This document shows, in pieces, positions 21,422 through 21,866 of a stretch of 21,866 bases of DNA. This stretch comes from Synergistota bacterium (GTDB lineage Bacteria > Synergistota > Synergistia > Synergistales > Synergistaceae). Numbering within the stretch: the stretch's first letter is position 1; each line of letters starts with the position of its first letter. The notes beneath the pieces are model-generated. The model worked only from the letters and a program-made list of their open reading frames with translations. It was not told where the DNA came from and searched no databases. Position numbers and translations under genes: made by a program. The stretch is taken from positions 1-21,866 of the forward strand of contig JAEXGR010000031.1 in the NCBI GenBank assembly GCA_023450745.1, given 5' to 3'.

Positions 21422-21544
21422 GGCTCCCTCGCCGAGGGAGCTGGCCCGCAGGGCCTGAGGGAGTCGTGACCTTGGTTTGATGTTCTTATCTTCTTTAAGT
21501 TATGAAAACCTTAAAGTCAACGTCAAAACTCCCTCCGACCCGGC
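21422..21544. repeat. Repeat A, right copy
   Basis: CTCCCTCG/CGAGGGAG (21424-21440) forms a hairpin. Then GAGGGAGTCGTGAC (21457-21470) pairs with GTCAAAACTCCCTC (21522-21535) at 12 of 14 positions, and the outer sequence CGACCCGGC ends the element. The core (TTCTTTAAGTTATGAAAACC) is the same as in the left copy and in the same direction, though its left half carries an insertion of about 8 bp. Confidence 0.75.
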
Positions 21545-21627
21545 GAAAACCCGTCGCCGGCCCACCTCTGATGTAACTACCAGCCGAATCGCACAAATCA
21601 GAAAAACTCTGATTTGGCTCCCTGGCC

Positions 21628-21648
21628 GCCTCCCTGAGGGAGGCTTTT
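21628..21648 (+). terminator. Terminator-like hairpin between repeats A and B
   Basis: GCCTCCCT (21628-21635) pairs perfectly with AGGGAGGC (21637-21644), followed by TTTTAA. No plus-strand gene precedes it within 2.8 kb, so it may be another palindromic GAGGGAG unit of repeat A and not a functional terminator. Confidence 0.4.
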
Positions 21649-21705
21649 AAGGCGCAAACAAAAATCGCTGAACACCAGCAGATTGTTTTTTGTAAGTAGC
21701 ACGCT

Positions 21706-21864
21706 AAACCCTAATTTATCCTCTACCCCATCGAAGATAAATCGGCGTTTAGACGTGCCGATGACGACGCGAAATAAAGCCGGAAAACCGCAGGCGCACT
21801 TTGGTGCGTCGAGGATTTTCCGGCTTTGTTGAGCTAAGTCAGCGGCGCGTATAAACGCCGATTT
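21706..21864. repeat. Repeat B, right copy: nested-hairpin element
   Basis: The same lead-in (AAACCCTAATTT ... CCCATCGAAGAT) and the same perfect 13-bp outer arms as in the left copy (21739-21751 and 21852-21864). Length between outer arms is 126 bp, against 127 in the left copy. The inner stem here is AAAGCCGGAAAA/TTTTCCGGCTTT (21776-21787/21816-21827, perfect), unrelated to the left copy's stem. The innermost hairpin is CGCAC-TTTG-GTGCG (21795-21808), and the octamer CGAGGATT (21810-21817) is conserved. The window ends two bases after it. Confidence 0.75.
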
Positions 21865-21866
21865 AC

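Overview
The window looks like chromosomal DNA from a G+C-rich, anaerobic, amino-acid-fermenting Gram-negative bacterium. The envelope genes (an OmpH/Skp-like periplasmic protein, a YadA-type head/stalk protein, Sec signal peptides) point to an outer membrane. The catabolic genes (RocB-like M20 hydrolase, two-subunit acyl-CoA:3-oxoacid CoA-transferase, proline racemase family enzyme) point to amino acid use. The combination suggests Synergistota (Cloacibacillus/Synergistes type), but this is inference from gene content, not a database match. No rRNA, tRNA, transposase, integrase or CRISPR array was seen.

Layout. 1-415: two structured repeats (A and B). 416-2170 (-): membrane HD-GYP protein. 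2334-4929 (-): OmpH-like gene followed by a trimeric-autotransporter-like gene with a 3' frameshift and no visible anchor. 4930-5527: no clear gene. 5528-6064 (-): small sigma-70-like factor. 6301-9622: divergent pair of an M20/RocB-like gene (-) and CoA-transferase genes (+), bracketed by two copies of inverted repeat C. 9855-10746 (-): three very small single-helix membrane proteins, each with its own promoter, Shine-Dalgarno site and terminator. 11116-12120 (-): proline racemase family. 12350-14518 (-): large MscS-type channel, divergent from a LysR regulator at 14595-15488 (+). 15568-15957 (-): HxlR regulator, divergent from a UvrA2-like ABC ATPase at 16273-18798 (+). 18875-21007 (-): second HD-GYP protein, a paralogue of the first with an added extracytoplasmic domain. 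21422-21864: second copies of repeats A and B, in the same order and orientation as at the left end.

Themes. Two membrane HD-GYP proteins would lower cyclic-di-GMP in response to envelope or external signals, close to a surface-protein operon. Three enzymes fit amino acid catabolism. Two divergent regulator/target pairs (LysR-mscS, HxlR-uvrA2) carry promoters consistent with local control. The least explained parts are the tandem tiny membrane genes at 9.8-10.9 kb, which resemble type I toxin loci in architecture, and three repeat families whose inverted ends are conserved. In family B the interior stem is entirely different in the two copies yet remains base-paired in each.
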